Shown: one piece after another, positions 46,279 through 53,283 of the stretch
How the letters are laid out: each line of letters opens with the position of its first letter
Numbering within the stretch: the first letter of the stretch is position 1
Virus record (IMG/VR): IMGVR_UViG_3300031576_000025
Coordinates: 1 to 64,000 of that record
Source: a virus
Length of the DNA: 64,000 nt
Direction: 5' to 3' (one strand)
Made by a program: the position numbers and the translations under genes
The notes under the pieces: model-generated
Databases searched by the model: none
What the model saw: only the letters and a program-made list of their open reading frames with translations
Told to the model about the DNA's origin: nothing

Positions 46279-46295
46279 GCCGGGCCTTGCCCGGC
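46279..46295 (-). promoter_or_regulatory. AAG-loop hairpin next to ribosome binding site
   Basis: On the minus strand GCCGGGC-AAG-GCCCGGC, a perfect 7-bp stem with AAG loop, is followed one base later by the GGGGGG ribosome binding run (46272-46277) of the gene starting at 46266. The same arrangement recurs near 46.6, 46.75, 50.6 and 58.8 kb. Confidence 0.75.
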
Positions 46296-46309
46296 TTGCC
46301 TACACCTTC

Positions 46310-46337
46310 AGTATAGCCTGTTACTGGTAATTGTCAA
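46310..46337 (-). promoter_or_regulatory. Leftward promoter with TTACCAGTAA operator (integrase operon)
   Basis: Minus strand: TTGACA (46337-46332), 16-base spacer containing TTACCAGTAA (46330-46321), TATACT (46315-46310). The stretch from -35 through the first four bases of the -10 is identical in sequence to the promoters at 2352 and 46693. Confidence 0.9.
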
Positions 46338-46358
46338 GACCCAAAAAGGTCCTATGCC

Positions 46359-46400
46359 GTCCCCGACGGCCCCCGGGCCACGCGGCCCAGGGGCGGGGAC
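46359..46400 (-). terminator. Long compound hairpin after the 55-aa gene
   Basis: Outer stem GTCCCCG (46359-46365)/CGGGGAC (46394-46400), then CCCC/GGGG, then GGGCC-ACGC-GGCCC (46375-46388). It lies 6 bases beyond the stop of the leftward 55-residue gene and before the promoter of the integrase operon, so it probably separates the two transcripts. Confidence 0.65.
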
Positions 46401-46406
46401 CGGCGG

Positions 46407-46574
46407 CTACCCGCCCCCCCCTTCCTCCACTTCGGCCCCCGCTTCCAGGCGCGGCTTTTCGTCCGTCGTCGCCCGCATCAGCGCCGACTCAAGCAGCGCG
46501 GCGTCAATCTTCAGGTACGCCGCCAGCGCAACCAGCACCGCCTTGCCTTCCGCTTCCAGCTTCATCTTGTCCAC
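46407..46574 (-). CDS. Small leftward protein, 55 aa
   Basis: A 55-residue protein from GTG 46574, with GGGGG 7 bases upstream and a leader hairpin directly before it. Sequence is helical: MDKMKLEAEGKAVLVALAAY, then LKIDAALLESALMRA, and an acidic, Gly-rich tail. It has its own operator-bearing promoter, divergent from the DUF932 gene. Small size and position would suit a regulator or antirepressor, but no DNA-binding motif is clear. Confidence 0.6.
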   Translation of the reverse strand: MDKMKLEAEGKAVLVALAAYLKIDAALLESALMRATTDEKPRLEAGAEVEEGGGG

Positions 46575-46587
46575 TTTCCGACCCCCT

Positions 46588-46606
46588 GGCCCGACCTTGC
46601 CGGGCC
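46588..46606 (-). promoter_or_regulatory. AAG-loop hairpin next to ribosome binding site
   Basis: Minus strand GGCCCGGC-AAG-GTCGGGCC (one G-T pair) immediately precedes an A and the GGGGG binding run (46582-46586). Second member of the leader-hairpin family. Confidence 0.7.
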
Positions 46607-46620
46607 TGCCCTACATGGAA

Positions 46621-46649
46621 AGTATAGACGGATTACTAGCCATTGTCAA
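46621..46649 (-). promoter_or_regulatory. Leftward promoter with variant operator
   Basis: Minus strand: TTGACA (46649-46644), 17-base spacer, TATACT (46626-46621). The spacer carries GGCTAGTAA, which keeps the right half-site GTAA of the common operator but changes the left. The promoter at 50869 has a similar GGCTAGTAA, so this may be a second affinity class. Confidence 0.85.
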
Positions 46650-46692
46650 GACCCAGGCCGCCGGTCCATAGGACCTACGCAGAAATTGGGCC

Positions 46693-46720
46693 TTGACAAT
46701 TACCAGTAACAGGCTATACT
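46693..46720 (+). promoter_or_regulatory. Rightward promoter with TTACCAGTAA operator
   Basis: TTGACA (46693-46698), 16-base spacer with TTACCAGTAA (46700-46709), TATACT (46715-46720). It faces away from the leftward promoter at 46621-46649, 44 bases between their -35 boxes, forming a divergent control region. Confidence 0.9.
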
Positions 46721-46739
46721 TCGGGTATGGAAGCGAACG

Positions 46740-46758
46740 CCGCGGGCAAGGCCAGCGG
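46740..46758 (+). promoter_or_regulatory. AAG-loop hairpin in DUF932 leader
   Basis: CCGC-G-GGC-AAG-GCC-A-GCGG (46740-46758): two short stems separated by a G-A mismatch with AAG in the loop, followed by AAA and GGGGG (46762-46766) before ATG 46772. The match to the other leaders supports ATG 46772 as the real start. Confidence 0.6.
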
Positions 46759-46771
46759 AAAGGGGGCGAAC

Positions 46772-48037
46772 ATGGACGACGCGAAGAAGCTGGAAACGCT
46801 GGGCGAGATGTCGCACAGCGCGTGGTCGGGCCGCGGCACGTTGCAGCAGTTGGTGGACGAGCTGAAGCGGCAGGCGGCCAGCAAGGTGGATTTCGTGGCC
46901 GACACGCGCAGCCTGCGCGTGGACGCCGTGGCCGCGGTCCCCGCGGTGACGGAGGGCAAGAAGGTTGTCACGGTCGGGAAGCCCGGCAGCCTGCGCTTGG
47001 CCCCCGCGGACCTGCGCACGGGCGAATGGCTGCCGAAGGCGGGCCTGGGCATCCGGCCCAACGCCTTGGAGCAGCTGGGCCAGGCGCAGAACCCCGGAAT
47101 CCCCGGCGGCTTCCTAAAGGACCTGGCGGGACTTCGCCCGGCCCGCGCCGCCGACCTCCTGAACGGGCTCATGGCCGACGGCCCCAGCCGCCGGTTCATC
47201 CGCTGCCTGGACGGCAGCGTGCGCGCCGCCATGTCCGACCGCTACCGCGTGCTGGACAGCCTGGACATCGCCTTTCCCACCCTGGAAGCGGCGCGTTCCG
47301 TGGGCGCGGAGGTGCTGGAAGCCAACCTGTCGGAAACCCACATGCGCCTGAAGCTCATCTGCCGCAACGTGTGGGACGCCGTAGAAATGCGCCGCCAGCA
47401 GGGCGGCAGCTGGTACGCGGGCGGCCTGGGGAACCAGGACTACCTGCGCCACGTGTCCGCCAGGTCCGAGGGCGACCTGCCCGGCGGGCCCGGCACGGTG
47501 TACCCCGTCGTCACGGTGTCCAACAGCGAAACCGGAAACGGCGGCTTCAACGTCCGCATCGGCATCATGATGGGCATTTGCTTCAACCTGGCCACCGTCG
47601 AGGACGTGGTGGCGCGGGTCCACCTGGGCGAACGCCTGGACACCGGCATCTTCAGCGCGCAGACCATGGGCCTGGAGTCCAAGGTCATCCTCGCCAAGGC
47701 CCGGGACGCGGTGGTGGCGGCCTTCAACAAGGACGCCTTCGGCCGCATCGTGGCCGCGGCCCGCAAGGCGCAGGGGGACGCGGTGCAGGCCCCCACGGCG
47801 GCGGTGCAGAACGTGGTCAAGGCGGCCGGGCTGTCCGACAACGCCAAGGACGCCATCCTGGAGCACTTCCTGCGGGATTACGACCAGTCCCGCTTCGGGC
47901 TCGCCCAGGCCGTGTCCCGCCACGCGCAGGACACGCAGGACCCGAACACCGCGGACACGCTGGAGTCCCTGGCCGGGGACCTGCTGCGCGGCGGCAACAA
48001 GTATGCGCACGCCGCGCTGAACGCGGCGGCCAAGTAG
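46772..48037 (+). CDS. DUF932 family phage/plasmid protein
   Basis: A 421-residue protein. From about residue 90 it has the DUF932 (TIGR03299-like) pattern: RFIRCLDGSVRAAMSDRYRV, LSETHMRLKLICRN, VSNSETGNGGFNVRIGIMMG, with conserved Asn/Ser/Glu positions near the centre. The family is widespread in phages and plasmids; its role is unknown. ATG 46772 (gggggcgaac upstream) is preferred over an in-frame ATG at 46727 that would sit at the transcription start. A strong hairpin follows the stop. High preferred-codon use suggests strong expression. Confidence 0.8.
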   Translation: MDDAKKLETLGEMSHSAWSGRGTLQQLVDELKRQAASKVDFVADTRSLRVDAVAAVPAVTEGKKVVTVGKPGSLRLAPADLRTGEWLPKAGLGIRPNALEQLGQAQNPGIPGGFLKDLAGLRPARAADLLNGLMADGPSRRFIRCLDGSVRAAMSDRYRVLDSLDIAFPTLEAARSVGAEVLEANLSETHMRLKLICRNVWDAVEMRRQQGGSWYAGGLGNQDYLRHVSARSEGDLPGGPGTVYPVVTVSNSETGNGGFNVRIGIMMGICFNLATVEDVVARVHLGERLDTGIFSAQTMGLESKVILAKARDAVVAAFNKDAFGRIVAAARKAQGDAVQAPTAAVQNVVKAAGLSDNAKDAILEHFLRDYDQSRFGLAQAVSRHAQDTQDPNTADTLESLAGDLLRGGNKYAHAALNAAAK

Positions 48038-48047
48038 CCGGGCTGGC

Positions 48048-48075
48048 GGCGGGGCCCCTAGAACGGGGCCCCGCC
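48048..48075 (+). terminator. 11-bp GC hairpin after DUF932 gene
   Basis: GGCGGGGCCCC (48048-48058), loop tagaac, GGGGCCCCGCC (48065-48075), a perfect inverted repeat just after the stop at 48037. No U-tract, but stem stability is very high. A second imperfect repeat (GGACGCC/GGGCGTCC) follows before the next gene. Confidence 0.7.
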
Positions 48076-48137
48076 TGCACAGCCGGACGCCTGCGACGGG
48101 GGGCGGGCGTCCAGCCGGGCAGGCCCAGGGGGACGAC

Positions 48138-48356
48138 ATGGCGCTCAAGGCGGGTGACGTGGTGCGCAGGGCGGCGCGGGCAGGGGACACCCTGGTGCCG
48201 TTGCTGGTGTACGGGCTGGTGGCGGACGACAGCGGCAGGCTGCGCGCGGAGTTGTTTATTCGCCTGCCGGGAGGCGCGCCCGGGTCCTGGGCCGGGTGCC
48301 TGTCGCTGCGCAGACTTCGGCCCTGGGACACCGCGAAGGACGGGCCGCTGGCATGA
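48138..48356 (+). CDS. Hypothetical protein, 72 aa
   Basis: A 72-residue beta-rich protein (ALKAGDVVRRAARAGDTLVP, LLVYGLVADDSGRLRAELFI) resembling a small barrel. gggggacgac precedes ATG 48138, and the leader (GCCGGGCAGGCCCAGGGGG) looks like a degenerate relative of the AAG-loop leaders. Function unknown. Confidence 0.55.
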   Translation: MALKAGDVVRRAARAGDTLVPLLVYGLVADDSGRLRAELFIRLPGGAPGSWAGCLSLRRLRPWDTAKDGPLA

Positions 48357-48736
48357 AGCCGCGCACCAGGACATACGGGCCCGGGTGGGACGGGACCAGC
48401 AGAACCGAGCATTACGTCTGGCTGGACCGGGCCGGTCAGTCAACAACCTGGTCCGGCACGCGCTGGGCCATGATTCCTTTGCAGGTACGCCGCGCGCTGG
48501 TCCCGGTGCTGCCTATCCCTAATACGAACCACGGAAAGCGGCTTGTCAAGGTGGTGCTGACCGTGACCGAAGCGCGCGAGCTGCTGGGCGTTGCTGGCAA
48601 TGGCTACATGGACGGGGATTACTACCAGTTGAACAACGAAGGCCACCCGCCGACGGCAGAACAGAAGGCCGCGAACGAAGTATACAGCAGGGCGGAATCC
48701 AAGCTGCGCGCGGCCACCAACGGGACGGCACCATGA
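48353..48736 (+). CDS. Hypothetical protein, 127 aa
   Basis: A 127-residue protein from ATG 48353 (ATGA overlap). Beta-rich N-terminal half (TEHYVWLDRAGQSTTWSGTR), then VLTVTEARELLGVAGNGYMD and a helical end. No family recognised. Confidence 0.55.
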   Translation: MKPRTRTYGPGWDGTSRTEHYVWLDRAGQSTTWSGTRWAMIPLQVRRALVPVLPIPNTNHGKRLVKVVLTVTEARELLGVAGNGYMDGDYYQLNNEGHPPTAEQKAANEVYSRAESKLRAATNGTAP

Positions 48737-49137
48737 GCGCAGCCACGGACGCGCTGGACCGCCTGTACAGCAAGCTGCCGCGGCTGGACTGCCAGGGCAA
48801 GTGTCAACAGTCCTGCGGCCCCATTGCCATGGGCCAGGCCGAACTCGCGCGGCTGACCAAGCGGCTGGGCTACGTGCCGCGGTGGCCGGGCGTGGTGGCG
48901 GCCGTGACGCTGGCGGTGCTGGGGGCGGAAAAGGCCCTGACCTGCCCACTGCTGGATAAGGGCACCGGGCGCTGCACCGTGTACGCCATCCGGCCCATGC
49001 TGTGCCGCCTATGGGGCCTGGTGCGCGCCATGGCGTGCCCATGGGGGTGCGTGCCTACGCGCTGGCTGACGGACGACGAGGCCACGGCGCTGCTGGGCGC
49101 GGCCAGGCGGGTGGTGCCGGACGGGGGCGGGGCGTGA
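48733..49137 (+). CDS. YkgJ-like Cys-rich metal-binding protein
   Basis: A 134-residue protein with the YkgJ/CxxCxxCC-type zinc- or iron-chelating pattern: LDCQGKCQQSCGP near the N-terminus, CPLLDKGTGRCTVYAIRPML in the middle, CRLWG and ACPWGC after it. This family binds a metal via clustered Cys residues; its physiological role is poorly known. 4-base overlaps with both neighbours. Confidence 0.8.
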   Translation: MSAATDALDRLYSKLPRLDCQGKCQQSCGPIAMGQAELARLTKRLGYVPRWPGVVAAVTLAVLGAEKALTCPLLDKGTGRCTVYAIRPMLCRLWGLVRAMACPWGCVPTRWLTDDEATALLGAARRVVPDGGGA

Positions 49138-49268
49138 CCGCCAAGCCCGAGGTGTCCTGGCTGGCCAGGCTGGTGTGCTGGTGGCGCGGGTGCAGCCGCT
49201 ACTTTATCGAGCAGCCGGACCCTGACCACTGGTGGGTCAGGTGCAGGCGGTGTGGGCGGGTAAGCTGA
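49134..49268 (+). CDS. Small Cys/Trp-rich protein, 44 aa
   Basis: A 44-residue protein from GTG 49134 with paired Cys (CRRCG at the end, VCWWRGC near the middle) and several Trp residues, likely a tiny zinc ribbon. GTGA overlap upstream; TGATG with the next gene. Confidence 0.5.
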   Translation: MTAKPEVSWLARLVCWWRGCSRYFIEQPDPDHWWVRCRRCGRVS

Positions 49269-49465
49269 TGGGGAAACGGCAGCGGCGGCGGCTGAGCGCG
49301 AACAGGCTGCGGCGCGGCCGGGAAGCCGTGCTGGCAGCCATGCGCGCGCCTGAACCACCGGCGGCGGTGAAGCCGGACTGTACGCTGTGCGGCAAGCCAA
49401 TGGACAGGCGGGGTGAACTTCCGTGGCACCGGCCGTGCGGGTTGGAAAACGGGGTGGAATTTTAG
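49268..49465 (+). CDS. Small zinc-ribbon protein, 65 aa
   Basis: A 65-residue protein. A basic helical N-terminus (MGKRQRRRLSANRLRRGREA) precedes CTLCGKPMDRRGELPWHRPC, a C-x2-C...H-x3-C arrangement typical of a small zinc finger. Likely nucleic-acid binding. Confidence 0.55.
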   Translation: MGKRQRRRLSANRLRRGREAVLAAMRAPEPPAAVKPDCTLCGKPMDRRGELPWHRPCGLENGVEF

Positions 49466-49473
49466 GGGGGCGC

Positions 49474-50352
49474 GTGGCAAAGGAACACTTCAAGGATTGG
49501 GACCCCAGCGACGGTTCGCAGGACCGTCTGGAAAAGGTGCTGGACGTGCTGGCCCAGTACGCGGGCATGGACCTGCGCATTACGCTGCGCCAGCTTTTCT
49601 ACCAGCTGGTATCCAAAAACTTCATCGCCAACAAGCAGCGCGAATACAAGAACCTTGGCGAGCTGCTGTCGCGGGCGCGGCTGGCCGGGTTGGTGGACTG
49701 GGGGGCCATCGAGGACCGCATCCGGCAGCCGGACAAGCACGCCGAATGGGCCGACATCCCCGACCTGGTGGAATCTGCCGTGTCGTCCTTCCGCCTGCCG
49801 CGCTGGTCTGACCAGGAATGCTGCGTGGAACTGTGGTGCGAAAAGGACGCGCTGACCAGCGTGCTGGAACCTATCACGAACGCGCTGCACGTCACCTTGA
49901 TGGTGAACCGCGGCTACAGCAGCCAATCGGCCATGTACGAAGCGGCGCAGCGGTGGGCGCGCTCCGCGGACGACGGCAAGAAAAACATCCTGCTGTACCT
50001 GGGGGACTTCGACCCGTCCGGGCAGGACATGGTGCGCGACGTGCGCGACCGTCTGGCCATGTTCGGGCAGGAAGTGGACGTGCGCAAGCTGGCGCTGAAC
50101 CCCGACCAGGTGGCGCGTTACGGGCTGCCGCCCAATCCGGCCAAGCTGACGGACAGCCGCGCCGCAGGATTCGTTGCGAAGCACGGCGGCAGCAGCTACG
50201 AGGTGGACGCGCTGCCGCCGGATGTGCTGGCGCAACTGGTGCGCGGGGCAATCGAGGACACCATGGACATGAAGCTGTACGCCGCCTGGCGGGCCCAGGA
50301 AAAGGTGCTGAAGGCCAAGCTGGTGGCGGTGGCGAAGGCTACGAAGTGGTGA
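49474..50352 (+). CDS. Toprim (Spo11/TopoVI-A-like) domain protein
   Basis: A 292-residue protein. RITLRQLFYQLVSKNFIAN near residues 32-50 resembles the winged-helix region of Spo11/TopoVI-A relatives, and a Toprim fold follows with LWCEKDA (Glu about 123) and YLGDFDPSGQDM (DxD at about 178-180), then KLALNPDQVARYGLPP. The acidic residues coordinate metal for DNA cleavage or phosphotransfer in that superfamily. A catalytic Tyr cannot be assigned with certainty. Similar stand-alone proteins are found in phages and actinobacteria without known function. GTG start after gggggg. Confidence 0.75.
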   Translation: MAKEHFKDWDPSDGSQDRLEKVLDVLAQYAGMDLRITLRQLFYQLVSKNFIANKQREYKNLGELLSRARLAGLVDWGAIEDRIRQPDKHAEWADIPDLVESAVSSFRLPRWSDQECCVELWCEKDALTSVLEPITNALHVTLMVNRGYSSQSAMYEAAQRWARSADDGKKNILLYLGDFDPSGQDMVRDVRDRLAMFGQEVDVRKLALNPDQVARYGLPPNPAKLTDSRAAGFVAKHGGSSYEVDALPPDVLAQLVRGAIEDTMDMKLYAAWRAQEKVLKAKLVAVAKATKW

Positions 50353-50540
50353 CCGACGACGGCGGCGCGCAGCCGCCACGCCAGCGGCGGCACAGCTGGC
50401 GCTACGCTAGGGTGTGGGACTCCCGCTATGGCTGCCACCGCTTGACGTGGCAGGCCACCTGCCGCGCGTGCGGACTGACCATGTGGCGCAAGCATTTGCA
50501 GGGCCGTGGGCCGGGCGAGCCATGCCCCGGGTGGGTCTAA
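50349..50540 (+). CDS. Small zinc-ribbon-like protein, 63 aa
   Basis: A 63-residue protein from GTG 50349 (GTGA overlap). A basic Arg-rich N-terminus, then WQATCRACGLTMWRKH with a CxxC pair and a later Cys. It overlaps the Toprim gene's stop, so they are probably co-expressed. Confidence 0.5.
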   Translation: MTDDGGAQPPRQRRHSWRYARVWDSRYGCHRLTWQATCRACGLTMWRKHLQGRGPGEPCPGWV

Positions 50541-50546
50541 AGACCC
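50533..50546 (+). terminator. Hairpin over the stop codon before an operator promoter
   Basis: GGGTC-TAAA-GACCC (50533-50546) includes the TAA stop of the preceding gene in its loop. A larger alternative pairs CCCGGG (50526-50531) with CCCGGG (50544-50549). No U-tract. It lies just upstream of the next promoter and may limit read-through. Confidence 0.45.
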
Positions 50547-50570
50547 GGGCCGCATGGGTCCTTGTGGGCC

Positions 50571-50598
50571 TTGCGCTTTACTGGTAGAAGGCTAAACT
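50571..50598 (+). promoter_or_regulatory. Promoter with inverted-orientation operator variant
   Basis: TTGCGC (50571-50576), 16-base spacer, TAAACT (50593-50598). The spacer holds TTTACTGGTAG, close to the reverse complement of the common operator TTACCAGTAA. Spacing is the same as in the other members, which supports it despite a weaker -35. Confidence 0.7.
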
Positions 50599-50608
50599 GT
50601 GGGTGTGT

Positions 50609-50625
50609 GGCGGGCAAGGTCCGCC
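50609..50625 (+). promoter_or_regulatory. AAG-loop hairpin next to ribosome binding site
   Basis: GGCGGGC-AAG-GTCCGCC (50609-50625; one G-T pair) abuts the GGGGGG run (50626-50631) of the gene at 50640. Fourth member of the leader family; it lies just downstream of the operator promoter. Confidence 0.7.
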
Positions 50626-50639
50626 GGGGGGAAGCTGGA

Positions 50640-50861
50640 ATGGACGCTATTGGCGCGGTGTTCGACGTGGTACGGAAGGACTGGCGCGCGTACTTCGGCG
50701 CGCCGGTGCGGTCCATGACGCTGCGCGCGGCGGCTTGCGCACGGGAACTGCTGTGCCCCCGGTGCAAGGTGGCCATGTCCGGGCTGACGCACGCCGGGCT
50801 GCTGGGCGCGGAATGTCGCACCTGCCGCAGCGTGTTTATTCAGCCGGTTGGGACGGCCTGA
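50640..50861 (+). CDS. Small zinc-ribbon protein, 73 aa
   Basis: A 73-residue protein from ATG 50640 with gggggaag upstream. A helical N-terminus (DAIGAVFDVVRKDWRAYFGA) precedes LCPRCKVAM and CRTCRS, a C-x2-C...C-x2-C zinc ribbon. Its own operator promoter and leader suggest a regulatory or early role; no family recognised. Confidence 0.6.
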   Translation: MDAIGAVFDVVRKDWRAYFGAPVRSMTLRAAACARELLCPRCKVAMSGLTHAGLLGAECRTCRSVFIQPVGTA

Positions 50862-50868
50862 CGGCGGC

Positions 50869-50896
50869 TTGACTTGGGCTAGTAACCTGCTGTACC
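50869..50896 (+). promoter_or_regulatory. Promoter with half-site operator variant
   Basis: TTGACT (50869-50874), 16-base spacer, TGTACC (50891-50896). The spacer carries GGCTAGTAA, the same variant as at 46621-46649. It drives the HTH gene at 50937. Confidence 0.7.
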
Positions 50897-50936
50897 ATGG
50901 GTGCAGCGGGACAACACAAAGGACGGAGGACTGGCG

Positions 50937-51170
50937 ATGGCAAAGACGGCGAAGCACGAGTACACAACGGCGCAGCGCAAGCGCGGGAAGGAATTTCTGG
51001 ACTGGCTGAACGGCAAGGGCTGGACGCAGGATTCCTTCGCCCGCGACACCGGCATAAGCGTGGACACCATCCGCAAGTGGTGCGGCGGCACCGACCCGGA
51101 CAACATGGCCCGCATCGTCCTGCGCAACCGCTGCCCCGACTGCCCGCTGCTGGTCCAGAAGGTCGCCTAG
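50937..51170 (+). CDS. XRE-like HTH regulator (candidate operator-binding protein)
   Basis: A 77-residue protein with an XRE/Cro-type helix-turn-helix: WTQDSFARDTGISVDTIRKW (residues about 29-48), preceded by a basic arm and followed by a short helix and a CPDC pair. It resembles small Cro-like regulators. It is preceded by ggacggagga and transcribed from an operator-bearing promoter, so it is a good candidate for binding those operators and autoregulating. The HTH protein at 6808 is the other candidate. An intrinsic terminator follows. Confidence 0.7.
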   Translation: MAKTAKHEYTTAQRKRGKEFLDWLNGKGWTQDSFARDTGISVDTIRKWCGGTDPDNMARIVLRNRCPDCPLLVQKVA

Positions 51171-51216
51171 ACCAAGGAACCAGTGCCGCAGTCCAGCAGC
51201 GCCACCACAGGACCGG

Positions 51217-51256
51217 CGCGCCCGCGTGACCATAAGCGGGCGCGTACCGTTTTTTT
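51217..51256 (+). terminator. Intrinsic terminator after HTH gene
   Basis: CGCGCCCGC (51217-51225) pairs with GCGGGCGCG (51236-51244) around a 10-base loop, followed after five bases by seven T residues (51250-51256). It separates the regulator transcript from the recombination operon. An attenuator or antitermination target is possible because no promoter is obvious between it and the gene at 51290. Confidence 0.8.
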
Positions 51257-51289
51257 GCCACCCCTGACCAACCAAAGGAGAACCCGACA

Positions 51290-52252
51290 ATGGGCGAAGA
51301 ACTAGAGACAGCGCCGGAACAGCAATTGGAAACGGTGCCCACGGACAAGGCACCCATGACGTTCAACGAGGACCGCATCAACGCGCTGATTCACCTAGCC
51401 GAACGCAGCGAAGTGCTGGGCAAGGCGCTGGACACGCTGCGCGCGTTCGTGCTGAAGCGCGCGCTGCCCGGCGACTGGGTGAAGTTCGCGCAGGAAGGCG
51501 GGGACGCCTACCTCGAAATGGGCAGCGCCGGGGCCGACCGTATCGCCGCCGTGCTGGGGATTTCCTTCACTGGCTGGTCCAGCGAAAAGGTGCTGGGCAG
51601 CGACGACTACGGGGCCAAGTTCGATTGGTGGTACCGCTGCAACGTCCACTTCCAGGGCCGCACCATCGAAGGCATCGAAGGCCGCTGCGGCAGCCGGGAC
51701 AAGTTCTTTGGGTTCAGCCATGGGACCTGGAAAGACCTAAAGGACGTGCGCGAAACGGACATCCGCACGGCCGCCCGCCGCAACGCCATGAAGGAAGGCG
51801 TCAAGGTCATGCTGGGCATTCGGCGTCTGCCCATGCAGGACGCCATCAAGATGGGCCTGCCCGCGGACGTAATCAAGGGCCACACCTTCGCCAACAAGGC
51901 CGACCACGGCGGCACGCAGGCCGCGGCTGCCGGGGCCGCGGCGGGGTCCGGCGGCGGCAGCGCGGGGACCATGGAAGCCACCGAAGTGGTGGTGGACGTG
52001 ACGAACAAGACGGGCGGAACGCCCACGAAGCCATGGACCAAGTTCTTCATCAGGACCATGGGCGGCACCGTCTACAACACGTTCGATAAGGACTTCGCGC
52101 AGGCGGCCAAGGACGTGAAGGGCACCGGCCAGAAAGTCCTTATCAGCTTCATCGTGAACCAGTACGGCAGCGAGGTCAAGTCGCTGAAGGCCGCGCCGGA
52201 CAAGCCCGCGGGGGCCCCGGCCCAGGGCACGCTGCCGGGGACCGAAGCGTGA
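51290..52252 (+). CDS. Putative ssDNA-annealing recombination protein
   Basis: A 320-residue protein with an excellent ribosome binding site (aaaggaga). The N-terminal domain (about 25-195) has YLEMGSAGADRIAAVLGISF and DIRTAARRNAMKEGVKVMLG; the C-terminal part (about 235-300; WTKFFIRTMGGTVYNTFDKD, KVLISFIVNQYGSEVKSLK) looks like an OB fold. Gene order, just before an exonuclease-like PD-(D/E)XK protein and the replication genes, is that of phage annealing proteins (Sak/ERF/RecT-type). The subfamily is not recognised, so the role is inferred from context and OB-like C-terminus. Confidence 0.6.
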   Translation: MGEELETAPEQQLETVPTDKAPMTFNEDRINALIHLAERSEVLGKALDTLRAFVLKRALPGDWVKFAQEGGDAYLEMGSAGADRIAAVLGISFTGWSSEKVLGSDDYGAKFDWWYRCNVHFQGRTIEGIEGRCGSRDKFFGFSHGTWKDLKDVRETDIRTAARRNAMKEGVKVMLGIRRLPMQDAIKMGLPADVIKGHTFANKADHGGTQAAAAGAAAGSGGGSAGTMEATEVVVDVTNKTGGTPTKPWTKFFIRTMGGTVYNTFDKDFAQAAKDVKGTGQKVLISFIVNQYGSEVKSLKAAPDKPAGAPAQGTLPGTEA

Positions 52253-53283
52253 CCGACGCAGCCGCGCAGCCAGGCGCGGCAACAGAAGCCGACCCCGCCA
52301 CCACGGCGCTTTCCGTGGTGGCGGCGTTGGCGGCTGAAATCGAAACCAAGCGCAACGCCATGCTGCTGGCGACAATCACCAATCGCCCCAAGCAGAACAG
52401 CTGGGCCAGCCAGGTGTCCGCCTGCAACCGCCAAAACGTCTACAGCATCCTGAACTGGGAGGACCGGAAGCTGCACGACATACGCCTAGCGGCGCGGTTC
52501 AAGGCTGGCAACGACCAGGAAAGGATTATCCTGCGCGAACTGAACGAACTGGGCTTCGACGTTGTGGAAGGGCAGGCCACGCTGCCCACCGACATGACGG
52601 CCGCCTACCGGGTGTCCGGCCGGATTGACGGGAAGCTGCGCTACATGGGGCACCGAATCCCTTTTGAAGTGAAGTCCTGCCACCCGCGGATTTTCGCCAA
52701 GCTGGAAAGAATGTCCAACGCCGACGCGCTGGCGTTCATTTCCGCAGACCGCTACATATCCTCCCACCTTAAGCAGTTCAGCCTGTACCTGTTCGGGCAC
52801 AACGAGGAAGCGGGGCTGCTGCTGTACACGGACTGCATGGGCCATTGGAAGCTGGTCACGGTCACGCTGAACTACGCGCTGGCCGAATCCGTGCTGGACC
52901 AGCTGGACCTGGTGAAGCGGTACGTGGAGGCCAAGGAATTGCCAGACCGGATTCCTTACGACGAGGACCTGTGCGGCGGGTGCAGCTTCCTGCATATTTG
53001 CCTGCCGGACGTGGTGCGCGCGGAAACGCAGCTGGTGGACGACCCGGCCACGGTGGTTGCGCTTGACCGCCGCGCGCAGCTTTCCGCGCCCGCCGACGAA
53101 TACGAGGAACTGGACAAGGCGCTGAAGGAAAAATACCGCGGGACGACGCGGAAGATTTTGGGCGGGAAGTGGGTGGTGGAATCCAAGGAAGTGCTGGTGA
53201 AGGGCAAGCCGCAGTGGCGCACGACGTTCAAGGTTCTGGACCAGCAGGAAACGGCGGAAGCCGCGGACGCGCAGCAGGGATAG
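52249..53283 (+). CDS. PD-(D/E)XK exonuclease with Fe-S cluster motif
   Basis: A 344-residue nuclease of the RecB/Cas4/AddB type. Catalytic residues: D127 in SGRIDGK, E140 and K142 in PFEVKSCH. Four Cys residues are placed as in Cas4/AddB iron-sulfur nucleases: C59 near the N-terminus and C242, C245, C251 in CGGCSFLHIC. Such enzymes resect DNA ends for recombination, here likely working with the preceding putative annealing protein (GTGA overlap). C-terminal domain beyond 265 is helical with a basic end. It ends just before a large hairpin. Confidence 0.82.
   Translation: MTDAAAQPGAATEADPATTALSVVAALAAEIETKRNAMLLATITNRPKQNSWASQVSACNRQNVYSILNWEDRKLHDIRLAARFKAGNDQERIILRELNELGFDVVEGQATLPTDMTAAYRVSGRIDGKLRYMGHRIPFEVKSCHPRIFAKLERMSNADALAFISADRYISSHLKQFSLYLFGHNEEAGLLLYTDCMGHWKLVTVTLNYALAESVLDQLDLVKRYVEAKELPDRIPYDEDLCGGCSFLHICLPDVVRAETQLVDDPATVVALDRRAQLSAPADEYEELDKALKEKYRGTTRKILGGKWVVESKEVLVKGKPQWRTTFKVLDQQETAEAADAQQG

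Noticed and set aside
46727-46771. ATG 46727 as a leaderless start of the DUF932 gene
   Set aside because: It coincides with the predicted transcription start, lacks a ribosome binding site, and ATG 46772 follows a GGGGG run and a leader hairpin matching those of other genes.
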